NCBI GenBank assembly: GCA_905214735.1
Contig: CAJMNI010000041.1
Span: forward strand, 1 to 21,788
Direction of reading: 5' to 3'
Length of the DNA stretch: 21,788 nucleotides
Source: an uncultured bacterium
Lineage (GTDB): Bacteria; Bacteroidota; Bacteroidia; Bacteroidales; Muribaculaceae
The notes below the pieces were generated by a model. That model was not told where the DNA came from and did no database searches. It saw only the letters and a program-made list of their open reading frames with translations. Made by a program: the position numbers and the translations under genes. Below, one piece after another: positions 21,788 to 21,788 of the stretch; position 1 is the stretch's first letter, and every line of letters starts with the position of its first letter.

Positions 21788-21788
21788 C

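Overview
The window looks like a chromosomal segment of a gut Bacteroidales bacterium, most likely of the Muribaculaceae (S24-7) type. The evidence is the repeated Bacteroidetes promoter signature TAnnTTTG (with an upstream TTG or TTTG where visible), the lack of purine-rich Shine-Dalgarno sites, surface proteins with Bacteroidetes-style C-terminal sorting-like domains, a free TonB C-terminal-domain protein, and proteins of typical Bacteroidales character (RF2, PFOR, PorZ-like propeller). The genus assignment is inference. I see no rRNA, tRNA, CRISPR array, phage or conjugation module.

Layout. Positions 1-165 are an AT-rich leader with a 9-bp tandem repeat and a promoter for a RelA/SpoT homologue (199-2088, +) whose hydrolase site is intact and whose synthetase site looks dead. 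A small PAS-domain protein follows (2179-2529, +). It converges on a minus-strand cluster read from 8074 down to 2541: a steroid 5-alpha-reductase homologue, an old-yellow-enzyme-type flavin reductase, two short-chain dehydrogenases, and, after a hairpin-containing gap, an acyl-CoA ligase. The first four genes are almost certainly one operon (gaps of +4, -4 and -4 bp). Upstream of it lie a 30-bp perfect palindrome and a promoter that predicts a leaderless mRNA.

Next come a secreted PorZ-like double-propeller protein (8188-10851, -), prfB (11001-12119, +) with no programmed frameshift, a secreted M48 metalloprotease (12216-13130, -), and a large secreted CotH-kinase-family protein (13374-16208, -) interrupted by one in-frame TGA exactly at the Trp before the metal-binding DFD motif. 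A 441-bp non-coding gap with repeat structure follows, then an outer-membrane beta-barrel protein (16650-17180, +), a TonB C-terminal-domain protein (17305-17667, -), pyruvate:ferredoxin oxidoreductase (17751-21284, -), a transposase N-terminal remnant (21414-21692, -), and a promoter leaving the window at the right edge.

How the genes work together. The most interesting unit is the reductase/dehydrogenase operon. A C4-C5 double-bond 5-alpha reductase, a flavin/Fe-S ene-reductase and two SDRs are what is needed to reset the A-ring stereochemistry of a steroid or bile acid (5-alpha versus 5-beta, 3-alpha versus 3-beta hydroxyl, via 3-oxo-delta-4 intermediates). From memory, a similar 5AR/5BR/3-beta-HSDH arrangement is known in Odoribacteraceae and Parabacteroides that make isoallolithocholic acid. 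Here it appears with two SDRs and a nearby acyl-CoA ligase. The other genes are housekeeping or envelope functions with no evident functional link to it.
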